Below, one piece after another: positions 35,269-44,198 of a DNA stretch of 64,000 nucleotides. Both the position numbers and the translations under genes were made by a program. Each line of letters begins with the position of its first letter. Position 1 is the first letter of the stretch. The stretch comes from Paenibacillus odorifer. GTDB lineage: Bacteria; Bacillota; Bacilli; Paenibacillales; Paenibacillaceae. Under the pieces are notes generated by a model. It did no database searches, was not told the DNA's origin, and saw only the letters and a list, made by a program, of their open reading frames with translations. Where the stretch lies: positions 1,054,001 to 1,118,000 of the forward strand of contig NZ_CP009428.1 of the NCBI RefSeq assembly GCF_000758725.1, given 5' to 3'.

Positions 35269-36642
35269 ATGAAAATGGTACTTCTATCAGGCGGTTCAGG
35301 TAAACGGTTATGGCCGTTGTCTAACGACTCACGTTCAAAGCAATTTCTAAAGGTACTTGAAAGCCCTCAAGGTGAACCAGAATCCATGGTACAACGTGTC
35401 TGGAGACAGCTGGAGGAAGCAGGGATGGCAGAATCATCTTATCTAGCCACCGGCCGCGGCCAAGTAGAAATGATACAAAGCCAACTGGGAAGTCATGTGC
35501 CGATTATCGTTGAACCGGAGCGTCGGGATACTTTTCCGGCTATCGCCTTAACAGCTACCTATCTTTATTCAGTGGCAGGTGTTTCTCCAGCGGAGACGGT
35601 AGCAATATTGCCTGTTGACCCTTATGTAGAAGCATCCTTTTTCGATACCATAGCTATGCTTGAGGGGACCATGCTGGAAAGTGGAGCAAATCTGGCACTA
35701 ATGGGTGTTGTTCCTGAACATGCCTCAGAGAAATACGGATATATTATTCCTACCACTGAAGAGGCGGGGGGGAATGGTTTTATGAAGGTGAGTCACTTTC
35801 AAGAGAAACCAGACCGCATACAAGCAGAACAGCTCATCGAGCAAAATGCATTGTGGAATTGCGGAGTGTTTGCCTTCCGTTTAGGGTACTTGTTAGATAT
35901 TTTGCAGCGTAAAGGGTTGCCTTTAGGATATGAAGAATTGCAGAAGCAGTATAAGCTATTGTCTTCCATCAGCTTTGATTATGAAGTGGTGGAGAAAGAA
36001 GAACATATTGTGGTGCAGCCGTATGATGGATTCTGGAAGGATCTTGGAACGTGGAATACGCTGACAGAGGAAATGAGCAGCAAGCATGTAGGAAAAGGTT
36101 TTGTGACGGCGGATTCTGAGGGGACTTGCTTGATTAATGAGCTGGACATTCCGATTACGGTAATTGGTGCGAAGGATCTGATCATTGCGGCTAGCCCGGA
36201 TGGAATTCTAGTTACCCATAAAGCTGAGAGCCCACGGATTAAAGAAGTGCTGAAGACCTTTGAACAGAGACCGATGTACGAGGAACGCCGCTGGGGCCAT
36301 TACAAAGTTATTGATTATGTGAAATATGATGAAGGCAATGAAGTGCTGACCAAACGGATTTTTATATCCGAGGGGAATAATATCAGCTATCAATTACATC
36401 GCAAGCGTAGTGAAATTTGGACAATCGTCAGCGGCGAAGCAAGTATTGTGCTGAATGAGAAAAAACATAATGTGAAGGCTGGGGACGTGGTACGTATACC
36501 GGAAGGAACGAAACACGCGATCCTTGCTTTGACGGATGTTGAGTTTATAGAGGTACAGACGGGGTCTGAATTAGTAGAAGAAGATAACATTCGTATTACT
36601 TTAGACTGGAATGATATAGAACTACAACAATTCATTTCATAG
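35269..36642 (+). CDS. manC: Mannose-1-phosphate guanylyltransferase with C-terminal cupin
   Basis: A 457-aa protein. The nucleotidyltransferase domain (~1-280) has LLSGGSGKRLWPLSNDSRSKQF, VEPERRDTFPAIAL, ILPVDPYVE, FQEKPD, LWNCGVFAF and DGFWKDLGTW. The C-terminal cupin (~345-450) has WGHYKVIDY, YQLHRKRSEIWTIVSGEA and VRIPEGTKHAI, as in type II mannose-6-phosphate isomerase/ManC proteins. It makes GDP-mannose, matching mannosyl units in the polymer and the mannanase-family genes next door. ATG 35269 has SD AAGGAGGG. It is separated from the main operon by the repeat region. Confidence 0.94.
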   Translation: MKMVLLSGGSGKRLWPLSNDSRSKQFLKVLESPQGEPESMVQRVWRQLEEAGMAESSYLATGRGQVEMIQSQLGSHVPIIVEPERRDTFPAIALTATYLYSVAGVSPAETVAILPVDPYVEASFFDTIAMLEGTMLESGANLALMGVVPEHASEKYGYIIPTTEEAGGNGFMKVSHFQEKPDRIQAEQLIEQNALWNCGVFAFRLGYLLDILQRKGLPLGYEELQKQYKLLSSISFDYEVVEKEEHIVVQPYDGFWKDLGTWNTLTEEMSSKHVGKGFVTADSEGTCLINELDIPITVIGAKDLIIAASPDGILVTHKAESPRIKEVLKTFEQRPMYEERRWGHYKVIDYVKYDEGNEVLTKRIFISEGNNISYQLHRKRSEIWTIVSGEASIVLNEKKHNVKAGDVVRIPEGTKHAILALTDVEFIEVQTGSELVEEDNIRITLDWNDIELQQFIS

Positions 36643-36690
36643 GTCTAACCTATCTATTTAACCAATTCAAAATTTCTTGAAACAGGTAAA

Positions 36691-36719
36691 TTGACTCAAT
36701 TATCAAAAAAAGTCATAAA
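36691..36719 (+). promoter_or_regulatory. Candidate promoter ahead of the c-di-GMP riboswitch
   Basis: TTGACT, 17-nt spacer, CATAAA, about 65 nt upstream of the riboswitch. The -35 is good and the -10 weak. Confidence 0.4.
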
Positions 36720-36784
36720 AACACTAAATATATCATTAATTGTCGTCGATACTTACGGTAAGAGAGATTATTTCTCTTAAATTG

Positions 36785-36862
36785 AAAAGGCAAACCTATC
36801 GAAAGGTAGGGACGCAAAGCTATAGGGCCTTCGAAAGAGTGGCAGCCTGGCTACCGAAAGGG
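36785..36862 (+). ncRNA. c-di-GMP-I (GEMM) riboswitch
   Basis: The invariant blocks of the GEMM-I aptamer appear in order: AAGGCAAACC, a P2 hairpin CCTATC-GAAA-GGTAGG with GAAA tetraloop, GGGACGCAAAGC (36809-36820), and the P3 arm closing in GTGGCAGCCTGGCTACCG. The SD AAAGGGAG of the GH26 gene (36857-36864) touches its 3' end and no terminator hairpin follows. Control of translation start by c-di-GMP is therefore likely; the direction (on or off) cannot be read. Confidence 0.95.
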
Positions 36863-36870
36863 AGAATATT

Positions 36871-38421
36871 TTGAAAGCTTACCGTACGTATCGATTGTTT
36901 GGTGCATTTCTGTCACTCGTCCTGTTTCTGACTGCACTTCCGCTTGCTGTTGGGATTTCGCCGTCTATTGTCATAGCTGCTTCAAATTCTGGAACGCCAG
37001 TTACCCCAGGTGCCTCACCTGAAGCCGTAAAGCTGCTTAACTATTTTTACTCGATCTCAGGAAAAGGCATTATTGCTGGTCAACATGACTATTTAGAAAG
37101 TCCAGATGAAATTAACAATATGCTGAAGGGAACCAGCGGACAATATGCGGCTCTTCACGGTTATGAAATGGGTGCGATCAGTGGTCAGTCCGAAGCAACG
37201 ATGGCTTGGCAACGTCAAAATGTGGTGAACAGCGCCATCAACTGGAATAAAGCGGGCGGGATCGTAGCTATGACTTTTCATGCTAACCTGCCGGGCACCT
37301 CTTATGACTGGGATAATGTGAAAAAAACACTCAGCCAGAGTGAGTTCGATAGTTACGTTACACCGGGTACCAAGCAATATAATAATCTGATCGCTGAGCT
37401 TGATAAGGTGGCAGTCTCTTTAAAAAGCTTGCGCGATGCCAATGTTCCGGTGCTTTGGAGACCCTATCATGAAATGAACGGGAACTGGTTCTGGTGGGGG
37501 AAGAAAAATAACTTTTCTAAACTATGGAATATAATGTATGACCGTTTTGTTAACGTTCATAAATTAAATAATTTGTTATGGGTATGGAGTCCGAATGCTC
37601 CCAATGTTTGGTCAGATCCTTATGCGCTAACTTATCCAGGTGCTGATAAAGTAGATATTCTGGCAGCAGATATATACGAAAATGATTACCAGCAAAAATA
37701 CTATGACAGCTTGTTGAGTCTAGCCGCAGGCAAACCGATTGCGATCGGGGAGAATGGTGAAATGCCTAATCTGGAGAAGCTTCAGCAATCGCAAAGTAAA
37801 TGGACGTATATGATGAGCTGGGGAAAAATGCTTTACGAAAATAACAGTGCAGACACAATCAAAACATTTATGAATAGCAACTACACCCTGACCAGAGATA
37901 AATTAAATACTGGTCTGGCACCGACACCTAGCGCCGCACCAGCGCCGGCACCTTCCGAAGAAGAGGGGGAGGCAGCAATTCCTCTCGCGAAGGGGCTTGC
38001 AGGAGAGTATTACAACAACATGTTGTTGTCGGGAGCAGCAGCTCTTAATAGAACTGATGCAATAATCGATTTCAATTGGCGGCAAGGCTCGCCGGATGCC
38101 TCCCTCGGGATTGATCGTTTCTCCATACGTTGGAGCGGTAAAATTAAGCCGTTATATAATGAGCAATATACATTTTACACTACCTCAGATGATGGTATCC
38201 GTGTCTGGGTGAATGGGGAATCCGTGATTGATAGTTGGACTAAGCAAAGTGGTACTGAGCGTAAGGGCACTATAACGCTGAAGGCTGGTCGGCTATACGA
38301 TATCAAGGTGGAGTATTACGAGAATGAAGGCGATGCGAGAGTCCGCTTGATGTGGGAAAGTGCTAGTCAAGCTAAAGAGACAGTTCCAGCAAGTGCACTT
38401 TTTCTTCCGGATGTCTCCTGA
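36871..38421 (+). CDS. Secreted GH26 beta-mannanase-type hydrolase with PA14 domain (copy 1)
   Basis: A 516-aa protein with a signal peptide (~1-37). The GH26 barrel (~50-345) has GQHDYLESPDE, LWRPYHEMNGNWFWWG (acid/base Glu201) and IAIGENGEMP (nucleophile Glu294). After a Pro/Ala linker (~350-372) comes a PA14 domain (~375-513; YTFYTTSDDGIRVWVNGE), which binds carbohydrate in other enzymes. It would cut beta-1,4-mannosidic or related links outside the cell, possibly in the locus's own EPS. TTG start 36871 directly follows the c-di-GMP riboswitch and its SD. Confidence 0.92.
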   Translation: MKAYRTYRLFGAFLSLVLFLTALPLAVGISPSIVIAASNSGTPVTPGASPEAVKLLNYFYSISGKGIIAGQHDYLESPDEINNMLKGTSGQYAALHGYEMGAISGQSEATMAWQRQNVVNSAINWNKAGGIVAMTFHANLPGTSYDWDNVKKTLSQSEFDSYVTPGTKQYNNLIAELDKVAVSLKSLRDANVPVLWRPYHEMNGNWFWWGKKNNFSKLWNIMYDRFVNVHKLNNLLWVWSPNAPNVWSDPYALTYPGADKVDILAADIYENDYQQKYYDSLLSLAAGKPIAIGENGEMPNLEKLQQSQSKWTYMMSWGKMLYENNSADTIKTFMNSNYTLTRDKLNTGLAPTPSAAPAPAPSEEEGEAAIPLAKGLAGEYYNNMLLSGAAALNRTDAIIDFNWRQGSPDASLGIDRFSIRWSGKIKPLYNEQYTFYTTSDDGIRVWVNGESVIDSWTKQSGTERKGTITLKAGRLYDIKVEYYENEGDARVRLMWESASQAKETVPASALFLPDVS

Positions 38422-38445
38422 TTGATGAAAATTAAAGGTCGATCC

Positions 38446-38486
38446 TTAGTGGCTCTGCATTATTGCAGAGCTACTAAGCTATAGTC
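38446..38486 (+). terminator. Hairpin between the two GH26 genes
   Basis: TTAGTGGCTCTGCA pairs with TGCAGAGCTACTAA (one G-T pair) around a short loop. Only a weak T content follows, so it may attenuate rather than end transcription. Confidence 0.55.
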
Positions 38487-38509
38487 CTCATTAGGTCAGA
38501 AGACGATTG

Positions 38510-38568
38510 TCCGATAACAGGTATGTTTATTTAGCACCTGTAGAGGCAGTACAGCTACCGAAAGGAGG
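38510..38568 (+). promoter_or_regulatory. Leader of the second GH26 gene with a c-di-GMP-riboswitch-like 3' end
   Basis: GAGGCAGTACAGCTACCGAAAGGAGG resembles the 3' end of the upstream riboswitch (GGCAG, then GCTACCGAAAGG is identical) and likewise runs into the SD. The 5' aptamer blocks (GGCAAACC, GGACGCAAAGC) are absent; instead ACAGGT/ACCTGT forms a small hairpin at ~38519-38542. Read as a decayed or remodelled copy. Confidence 0.45.
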
Positions 38569-38574
38569 ATTTAT

Positions 38575-40095
38575 TTGCGTAAATATTATAAGAAAAACAG
38601 ATTGTTGTTTACTATGTTACCGGTGTTTATTATTTTTTCCTTGCTGCCTTGGGGAGAGGTTAAGAGTCTTCCGAAGGCTATGAGTGTTTCTTCCTCTTTA
38701 CCTCCGGTTATACCCAGTAATCCATCGGCTTCTGAAGAGGCTAAGCAACTGCTGAGTAATTTGGTGAATCTACGTGGCAAAGGGATTTTGTCCGGCCAGC
38801 ATGATTATCTAGAAAGCCCAGATGAACTGGTTCATAAGCTGAAGAATACTTCGGGACAAAATGCCGTTCTACATGGTTATGAATTAGGGGCGATTAATAA
38901 TCAATCCGAAGGGACGATCGCAGAACAGCGGCAAGCAGTGATAGACAGTGCAATTGAATGGCATCACGAGGGTGGCATTGTAGCCATGACATTCCATCAG
39001 AGTTTGCCGGGAACATCTCCAGAATGGTCCAATGTAAACAGAAGTCTCAGTCAAGAGAAATTTAATGCTTATGTTACACCTGGGACAGCTCAGTATAAGA
39101 GGCTAATCTCAGATCTAGACGAGGTTGCTGGATATTTGGGACAATTGCGTGATGCCGGAGTTCCAGTCTTATGGCGACCTTACCATGAAATGAATGGCGG
39201 TTGGTTTTGGTGGGGGAAAAAGGACAATTTTTCAGAGCTTTGGAGTATTGTCTATGATCGTTTTGTAAACACACACAAGCTAAATAATCTACTGTGGGTA
39301 TGGAATCCGAATGCGCCGAATGAATGGTCAGATCCTTATGCTGCATATTATCCCGGTGGGGATAAACTCGATGTTCTGGCTGCGGATATCTACAATAACG
39401 ATTATAAGCAGTCCTACTATGAGGATCTGCTCGCATTGGCCGAGGGTAAACCTATCGGAATCGGGGAGAGCGGACAGCTGCCGAACCCGGATGTATTAAC
39501 TGAGAAACAAAATAAATGGGTCTATATGATGACCTGGGGAAAATTACTGACAGAAAATAATACGCTACAGTCAATTAAAAGCTTTATGAAAGACTCGTTT
39601 ATAGTATCGAGAGAGGACTATGTTCTCACAACAGGAGGTCCTTCGATAGCACCCGTAACTCCGGTAACCCTAACGGGTTTAACTGGAGAATACTATAACA
39701 ATACTGATTTAGAGGGAGAAGCGGTACTTATCCGCGATGACCGTAAGATTGATTTTAATTGGCATGGTGCGTCACCTGCCTCAGGGATAAATGAAGATCA
39801 CTTTTCTGTACGCTGGAAAGGGAAGCTCAAACCCAAATTCAGTGAGAAATATACAATTTCAGCATCCTCTGATGATGGAGTCCGTGTCTGGATTGACGGA
39901 AAGCTGATCATCGACAATTGGAAAAATCAAAGTGCAACCCTTCATAAAGGAAGTATCCCGCTCACAGCTGGAACGCTTTATGATATCCAAATTGAATATT
40001 ATGAGAATGAAGGAGATGCCAATCTTCGTTTGCTATGGGAGAGTTCCAGCCAGAAGCAGCAGGTAATTCCACAAGGGGCATTGTTCCTTCCTTAA
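38575..40095 (+). CDS. Secreted GH26 beta-mannanase-type hydrolase with PA14 domain (copy 2)
   Basis: A 506-aa paralogue of the preceding protein in the same order: signal peptide (~1-35), GH26 (LWRPYHEMNGGWFWWG, acid/base Glu205; GIGESGQLP, nucleophile Glu298) and PA14 (~370-503; YTISASSDDGVRVWIDGK). The linker is shorter and lacks the Pro/Ala run. Catalytic residues are intact, so it is not a pseudogene. TTG start 38575 follows SD AAAGGAGG. It is a tandem duplicate whose leader has lost the complete aptamer. It ends 51 nt before the next hydrolase gene, probably one transcript. Confidence 0.92.
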   Translation: MRKYYKKNRLLFTMLPVFIIFSLLPWGEVKSLPKAMSVSSSLPPVIPSNPSASEEAKQLLSNLVNLRGKGILSGQHDYLESPDELVHKLKNTSGQNAVLHGYELGAINNQSEGTIAEQRQAVIDSAIEWHHEGGIVAMTFHQSLPGTSPEWSNVNRSLSQEKFNAYVTPGTAQYKRLISDLDEVAGYLGQLRDAGVPVLWRPYHEMNGGWFWWGKKDNFSELWSIVYDRFVNTHKLNNLLWVWNPNAPNEWSDPYAAYYPGGDKLDVLAADIYNNDYKQSYYEDLLALAEGKPIGIGESGQLPNPDVLTEKQNKWVYMMTWGKLLTENNTLQSIKSFMKDSFIVSREDYVLTTGGPSIAPVTPVTLTGLTGEYYNNTDLEGEAVLIRDDRKIDFNWHGASPASGINEDHFSVRWKGKLKPKFSEKYTISASSDDGVRVWIDGKLIIDNWKNQSATLHKGSIPLTAGTLYDIQIEYYENEGDANLRLLWESSSQKQQVIPQGALFLP

Positions 40096-40146
40096 TCTAA
40101 TGAAATGATAGGGTAAGACATTCCGGAAGAAAGAGAGGACCTATGG

Positions 40147-42852
40147 ATGGGAATAACGAGGAGAATATCTAATAGAAAAAATAAGATATCTGCAAACAAA
40201 CCATTACTGTTATTACTAAAATTCGCCGCATTAACCGTCTTGTTTCTGTTGTCTGTCTCTGTCTTCGGAACGAATAGGACAAACGATTATAAGGTAGGTG
40301 CCAATATACCGAGACTATCTGCAGGAACTGATGCTGCAGCAGAAATACCGGATGGTACTGTGATCTGGAATCTGGGACAACATGATGGCTCAGCAGCTGA
40401 ATTCGCTGCGAGTGGCACTTCTGGCAGCAAGAAGGACTTTAATGTTACTTCTTCGGTGCTCAAATCATCGGCTCTGCAGAGCTTGCCTGCAGGCTTGAAT
40501 GGAAAGACCCAGCCGGAATTAACGATCACATATCAGCTAAATAAGATCCCGGAGAATGGGGTCTTATTTAGCGTAGGTATTCTGGATGCGTATAAATCCG
40601 TGCCGCAAATGAGTGTGTTCTCCAATCATCAATTGTCGGGGATCATTCAAATTGCGGGCGTTGCTGGCACAGAAAGTGAATATAGCTTTCAAAAGACCTA
40701 TGAATTATATATTCCCAAGGAGCAATTGAAGATAGGAACGAACGAATTGAAGCTGCAAACGGTTCGCTGTTTATATTGCAGTGACAAAGAAGACGAATAT
40801 TCCTGGTGGACTTGGGATAATCTCCGTTTAGAGTCTCTTAACGCTCCAATTTCTGAGCCTATCCATGGCAGCTACACATTGACCGGAACAGTAGTGAATA
40901 ATAAGCAATTTTATTTCGATGAAGGTGCAGTTACGCACTTGCCTTATGTTATCAAATGGCTAGGTATGGCTTATAGCGGCAATGTGATGCGAACCAGCTG
41001 TGCCAGCGATGTTGGGCGGTCCTGCTCGGATATGATGGAATATTACAAGGTGTTGCAGGATTACAACATGCAGGCGGTTGCTCTGTATTTGCATACTGGT
41101 GATATTAAGCTTAAGGCAGACGGATCGTTGCCCGCTGATGCAGAGAAAAAGCTGACGGATTATTTTGAGCAATATAGCCCCTATTTTCAATATTATGAGG
41201 TAGATAATGAGCCAGGATTATTCAATCGTTCTAAGGCAGTTAACTTGGCGATTGCGGACTGGCTAAATAAAAAGGGCAAGCAAATCGCGCCCCATTTACA
41301 AACTGTTGCTCCGGGCTGGGCGTATTGGCCGAGTTACAGTGAGGATTCCTGCGGTAATCAGAAGGGAACTGGGAAGGAATGTGGAAATCCGGATGGCTGG
41401 GAACGTGATCCAGAGCAACGTATGGAGCTGGAGAAGGTTACGGATTTGACCAATGGACATTCCTACGGGGACTCTTATATTTTTAGTAATGGAGGAAGCT
41501 TTACTGAGAATTTGAAGACCTTCACTGGCGCAGAAAATGGACTCGGCAAAAAAATGCTGACCACTGAATTTGGTACCTCGGACAGTCATGTGGATGCCTA
41601 TCAATACGGGGCAACGGAGCGGACAGCGGCTGTATTCGACCGGATCATGCGTGCACATATTGGTTATGCGGATATGTTTGTGCAGCATGCTGCTTTTTTT
41701 AAGGATTTCAGTTTATTCAAATACGGGTTTAATTTAGAAGAGCATGATCCGGCGACCACAGAGATTTATTATACAAAAGAAAATGAGGATTCACGTGTCA
41801 GCATCATGAGAAGGCTCAGTCTTGCCTATGCTACGCATGGAGCTCCATTAACTTATCAAGTTGCCAACAAAGATGTGTTAGCCGACAAGCTGGTATATGT
41901 TCGGGCCGTGGATACTTCTACATTGAAGCCTCTTGCGGGAAGCGGAGCGACCTCAAATAAGGTGCTGGTTAATTTCGTTAACTTTGAGTCTACTCCACAA
42001 ACTGTGAGTGTAAATGTGACTATGCCGAAAAACGGGGTGTATGAAGGGGAACGTTTTGGAAACGGGGATACGTATGAAAAAGCAAGAAGCTATGTAACAG
42101 GTAAAAAGGCTACTCCCACGTTAACTTTTACGGAGACACTTGCTCCAGGAGAGGCTGTGCAGTATATTTTGCAGCCTTCCTCTGAAGTAAAGCCGTCGGC
42201 CCCTAAAGGATTCAAAGCCGCAGCAACAAAAGGTTTAGCTGTAAAATTAAATTGGTTGGAGGCACCGGGAGCAAGCTACGAGCTGCTTCGTGCTGAAGGT
42301 AGCGGGGGGGAAATGAAGGTGGTAGCCACCGGTGTGAAGCTTACAGAATACACGGATCATAATTTACGTGAAGGGACGTTATATACCTACGCGGTAAGGG
42401 TATCAGGTTCAAATCTACTTTCCGACAAAATTCAGATTACAGCCACCGGCCTGGTTCCTCTGGATCGGACAAAGTGGAAGGTAACCTCAAATGTGAATAC
42501 GGTGGCATCAGCTCCAAGTCTGGCCATCGATGGGGATCGGCGCACGCGCTGGGATACGGGGAAACATCAGGTTTCTGGAGAGTATTTTCAGATTGATCTG
42601 GGTGAAGCACATGAAATTGAGAGAATAGATTTGGACAGCACGTTATCACCATTTGATTATCCAAGAGACTATGTAGTTTATATTTCTGACGATGCTCAAA
42701 ACTGGAAAAAACTCACGTCTGGTAAAGGTACGAAAGAGCTTACTAAGATATCCGTTTCTAAAGTGAAGACGAGGTATGTAAAAATTGTACAGACCGGAGC
42801 CGGCGGGAATTATTGGTCTATTCAAGAGCTACAGGTGTACTCCAGAGAATAA
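40147..42852 (+). CDS. Large membrane-anchored or secreted glycosidase with FN3 and F5/8 type C domains
   Basis: A 901-aa protein. The N-terminal TM or signal is at ~19-40. A beta-sandwich (~70-235) opens with VIWNLGQHDGSAAEF, a motif seen in the third domain of rhamnogalacturonan lyases. A clan-A-like TIM barrel (~255-600) has YYEVDNEPGLF (probable acid/base Glu355) and MLTTEFGTSD (probable nucleophile Glu474), then a beta domain, FN3 (~682-770) and a discoidin/CBM32-like domain (~775-900; VASAPSLAIDGDRRTRWDTG). The GH family is not certain. Position suggests action on the EPS or a related glycan. Confidence 0.82.
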   Translation: MGITRRISNRKNKISANKPLLLLLKFAALTVLFLLSVSVFGTNRTNDYKVGANIPRLSAGTDAAAEIPDGTVIWNLGQHDGSAAEFAASGTSGSKKDFNVTSSVLKSSALQSLPAGLNGKTQPELTITYQLNKIPENGVLFSVGILDAYKSVPQMSVFSNHQLSGIIQIAGVAGTESEYSFQKTYELYIPKEQLKIGTNELKLQTVRCLYCSDKEDEYSWWTWDNLRLESLNAPISEPIHGSYTLTGTVVNNKQFYFDEGAVTHLPYVIKWLGMAYSGNVMRTSCASDVGRSCSDMMEYYKVLQDYNMQAVALYLHTGDIKLKADGSLPADAEKKLTDYFEQYSPYFQYYEVDNEPGLFNRSKAVNLAIADWLNKKGKQIAPHLQTVAPGWAYWPSYSEDSCGNQKGTGKECGNPDGWERDPEQRMELEKVTDLTNGHSYGDSYIFSNGGSFTENLKTFTGAENGLGKKMLTTEFGTSDSHVDAYQYGATERTAAVFDRIMRAHIGYADMFVQHAAFFKDFSLFKYGFNLEEHDPATTEIYYTKENEDSRVSIMRRLSLAYATHGAPLTYQVANKDVLADKLVYVRAVDTSTLKPLAGSGATSNKVLVNFVNFESTPQTVSVNVTMPKNGVYEGERFGNGDTYEKARSYVTGKKATPTLTFTETLAPGEAVQYILQPSSEVKPSAPKGFKAAATKGLAVKLNWLEAPGASYELLRAEGSGGEMKVVATGVKLTEYTDHNLREGTLYTYAVRVSGSNLLSDKIQITATGLVPLDRTKWKVTSNVNTVASAPSLAIDGDRRTRWDTGKHQVSGEYFQIDLGEAHEIERIDLDSTLSPFDYPRDYVVYISDDAQNWKKLTSGKGTKELTKISVSKVKTRYVKIVQTGAGGNYWSIQELQVYSRE

Positions 42853-42892
42853 GCAATCCTTTGAATTTATATAACTGTTAATAGAGCATACT

Positions 42893-42935
42893 AAATAACC
42901 TCAGCGGGATCATTCTCCCGCTGAGGTTATTTTTG
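42893..42935. terminator. Bidirectional terminator ending the polysaccharide region
   Basis: AATAACCTCAGCGGGA and TCCCGCTGAGGTTATT form a 16-bp perfect stem with a 6-nt loop, followed by T residues. It lies between convergent genes. Confidence 0.93.
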
Positions 42936-42939
42936 TGCT

Positions 42940-44004
42940 TTAAATAAAATGGAGACCAGACATATAAGGTAATGGAATTGCCTCAGATTCCCCTGAGGAA
43001 TCTGAGGTGCGAAGCGGGCTCGCTGGATCAAACAGCAGCGAGATCAGCTCCTTGTCGTCCACGGACGACAAGTCGAGGCTACGCTTGCGGCATACTTCCG
43101 TCTGCCGCAAAAGCGCTTCCCGGTCTGCGATGCAGACCGTCCCGCTGTTCGCGCCGGCGCTTAAGGAGGCGCCGGCGTCCCGCAGAAGCGCGAGCAGGCT
43201 GCGCTCCTGCCACGGCACAGGCACTTGCAGCGTGCCAACGCCGCTGCACAGAGCCGCCTTGGCCAGCAACGCCGCTACCGCTTGCGGCTGGCCGGCCCAA
43301 TCCACCGCCGTCGCTGGGCTCGGCGCCGGTACATCCGCCGCGGGCACAGCCATCGCGGCGAACCCCTCGATGCTGCCGTCCCGCACGGCTACGAGTGTGC
43401 GCTGGGACAAGCCCAGCACACCCGCGTAAGCCTCGGCACCCAACAGCAGCGCTAGCTCACCCGGACTGTACATCTGTCCGGCTTCGCGTTCATTCAGCAG
43501 CCGGTTGACGGCGAAGAAGTCGCCCGGCTGCATTGGCCGCAGCGTCCATTCATCCCCTGCTGCGGCAGCAAGTGCGTGAGCCGAGCTTGCGTTCAGCTCG
43601 GCAAATTGCGTACCGCCGAACGGTACGCATCCCGCTCGGGTATACAGCGAGCGGTCACCCGAGACAAAGATAAGTGATGCGCCAGCATTCGCAGCATGGG
43701 TCTGGCATAGCTGTAGAAGCTGACCGGCTAGTCCCTGGCCGCGATAAGCAGGATCTGTGCAAACTGCACCGATGGAGAATACGTTCAGGAGAGCTTCTCC
43801 AGTGCGGATCGTGGAGGGCACTAATCCCATAAAAGCAGCGATGTTACCGTCCTCGGCAACGGCTGCATAAGAGTGAGTGTAACCAGGGCTGAAAATCAGC
43901 GGAAACAGCTCTTTCATAGAAGTGTCGCCGGCTTTGCGAAAGATGGAATGGGCTAGAAGCGCGGCTTGATCCAGCTCCGCAGGTTTAATTAATCTCAATT
44001 GCAT
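42940..44004 (-). CDS. GNAT-family N-acetyltransferase
   Basis: A 354-aa protein. The N-terminal GNAT domain (~1-145) has the acetyl-CoA motif VCTDPAYRGQGLAGQLLQ. The second half (~150-330) looks like a degenerate second GNAT or SCP-like domain, as in Eis-type proteins. Substrate unknown. ATG 44004 has SD AAGGAGG. Codons for the C-terminal half are far richer in G and C than those of the first half and all neighbours, so the gene may be a mosaic. Confidence 0.82.
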   Translation of the reverse strand: MQLRLIKPAELDQAALLAHSIFRKAGDTSMKELFPLIFSPGYTHSYAAVAEDGNIAAFMGLVPSTIRTGEALLNVFSIGAVCTDPAYRGQGLAGQLLQLCQTHAANAGASLIFVSGDRSLYTRAGCVPFGGTQFAELNASSAHALAAAAGDEWTLRPMQPGDFFAVNRLLNEREAGQMYSPGELALLLGAEAYAGVLGLSQRTLVAVRDGSIEGFAAMAVPAADVPAPSPATAVDWAGQPQAVAALLAKAALCSGVGTLQVPVPWQERSLLALLRDAGASLSAGANSGTVCIADREALLRQTEVCRKRSLDLSSVDDKELISLLFDPASPLRTSDSSGESEAIPLPYMSGLHFI

Positions 44005-44198
44005 TTACAGTCAGCCTCCTTATATGTAAATACGAGCAGGGTAGGAAGGAATTATTTTAAGTATAAGCCCCAGCGGATGAAATCTTCAATCCTGCTTATA
44101 TTATTCAATGTCTCAAAAGGATGTGGATAAGGGTAATAACGTACATAAATAAGGAAGCTTATATTTTAAGCTAGAAGAGAAAGGGAAGTGAATAAACG

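Noticed and set aside
42972..43508. Long plus-strand reading frames opposite the GNAT gene
   Set aside because: They arise from the high GC content of the antisense strand. Their translations are Arg/Pro/Ala-rich with no SD, while the minus-strand GNAT frame has clear domain motifs.
44005..44198. Possible c-di-AMP (ydaO) riboswitch before the K+/H+ antiporter
   Set aside because: The required conserved blocks of the ydaO aptamer were not found in the 194-nt gap.
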